A stretch of DNA of 6,167 bases from Saprospiraceae bacterium. Lineage in GTDB: Bacteria > Bacteroidota > Bacteroidia > Chitinophagales > Saprospiraceae. Numbering within the stretch: position 1 is the first letter of the stretch; each line of letters begins with the position of its first letter. Location: positions 1 through 6,167 of the forward strand of contig JACMMM010000529.1 in NCBI GenBank assembly GCA_014379065.1, given 5' to 3'. The notes beneath the pieces were generated by a model. It saw only the letters and a program-made list of their open reading frames with translations, had not been told where the DNA came from and searched no databases. The position numbers and the translations under genes were made by a program. Shown here piece after piece: positions 5,752 through 6,167 of the stretch.

Positions 5752-5807
5752 CGTAAGCAGTAGCAGTTCGCGCACCTGAGTTTTACTCACCCTAATATTT
5801 CTATATC

Positions 5808-6167
5808 ATGTCTGGAAAACGCATTCTTCTTTTGATCCTTGGCCTTGGCCTCATTGGGGCTGCCATTGGCTTCGCTCTTTGGAACAAGCCCCACGAAAAC
5901 ATGGCGAGCTCTGAAGCCGAAACAACGATAGAGGCTGCCACACTTTTTAAGGAGTACAACACCGACGAAAGCGCGGCCAACGGCAAATATCTCGGCAAAA
6001 CCATAGCCGTGACCGGCAAAGTAAAAGAGATATCCAAAACCGAGGGCGGGCCTGCGAAGGTCACGCTCGATACAGGCGATGAGTTTTCGGTCGTCTGCGA
6101 ACTAGACGCGCTGAGCCAACATCCCCGAACAGATTTTCCGGTAGGGGAGACAGTTACGCTCAAAGGC
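5808..6167 (+). CDS. Membrane-anchored OB-fold (tRNA_anti-like) protein, 3' end missing
   Basis: The frame is open from ATG 5808 to the right edge, giving 120 residues and no stop. Residues 1-4 (MSGK) plus Arg5 are basic; residues 6-25 are a single hydrophobic segment rich in Leu, Ile and Gly, which should be an N-terminal membrane anchor with the rest outside the cytoplasm. A linker and a short helix (41-51, ending LFKEYNTDE) lead into an OB-fold-like pattern: GKYLGKTIAVTGKVKEISK at 59-77, KVTLDTGDEFSVVCEL at 84-99 and FPVGETVTLKG at 110-120. This matches the tRNA_anti-like family of Bacteroidota exported proteins, which despite the name have no shown tRNA role. The last beta strand should lie beyond the edge. 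It follows the cytochromes by 104 bp with no promoter recognised between, so co-transcription is possible. Its molecular function is unknown. Confidence 0.8.
   Translation, partial: MSGKRILLLILGLGLIGAAIGFALWNKPHENMASSEAETTIEAATLFKEYNTDESAANGKYLGKTIAVTGKVKEISKTEGGPAKVTLDTGDEFSVVCELDALSQHPRTDFPVGETVTLKG

Noticed and set aside
5801..6163. 120-codon minus-strand ORF opposite the OB-fold gene
   Set aside because: The plus-strand frame has a membrane anchor and a recognisable OB-fold pattern; the minus-strand frame is Ser/Pro/Arg-rich without motifs.

Overview
The window looks like chromosomal DNA of a Bacteroidota bacterium, perhaps of the Saprospiria/Chitinophagia type; the rank below phylum is a guess. 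Evidence for the phylum: -7 promoter boxes of the form TAnnTTTG on both strands, no Shine-Dalgarno sequences before the starts, the long Bacteroidota form of amidophosphoribosyltransferase, and a secreted enzyme with a C-terminal type IX secretion (T9SS) sorting domain. No mobile element, tRNA or CRISPR array was seen.

Left part, minus strand. Bases 1-20 are the first nucleotides of a 16S rRNA gene that runs off the left edge. Its leader and two tandem promoters (P2 near 269-300, P1 near 410-439), each backed by an A/T tract at the same offset, fill the gap up to 602. Upstream of these, same strand, lies a purF-type gene (603-2495), whose -7 box sits only 8 nt before its ATG. Next comes a secreted carbohydrate-associated esterase (2675-4099), closed by a very long intrinsic terminator hairpin (2581-2649). 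A 43-codon membrane-protein gene (4181-4312) lies upstream of the esterase, and the esterase promoter overlaps its last codons.

Right part, plus strand. A divergent intergenic region (4313-4481) separates the minus-strand genes from a rightward cluster: a two-heme c-type cytochrome lipoprotein (4482-5204), a related one-heme c-type cytochrome lipoprotein (5335-5703), and a membrane-anchored tRNA_anti-like OB-fold protein cut by the right edge (from 5808). The two cytochromes share a domain plan (Cys, CxxCH-type heme site, Met-Pro ligand loop, Cys, and an A-W-[IV]-x-A-G-A-P-N-N end). They look like products of domain duplication that work on the outer side of a membrane in electron transfer, though the partner reaction cannot be read from this window.

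Most of the window is ordinary core or secretory gene content. The points most worth a second look are the extended -7 motif shared by five promoters, the nearly leaderless purF transcript, the 19-bp perfect terminator stem, the small conserved-looking membrane ORF, the CX4CH heme site with its framing cysteines, and a hairpin flanked by short direct repeats after the second cytochrome. I found no clear evidence of a wholly new biological system.
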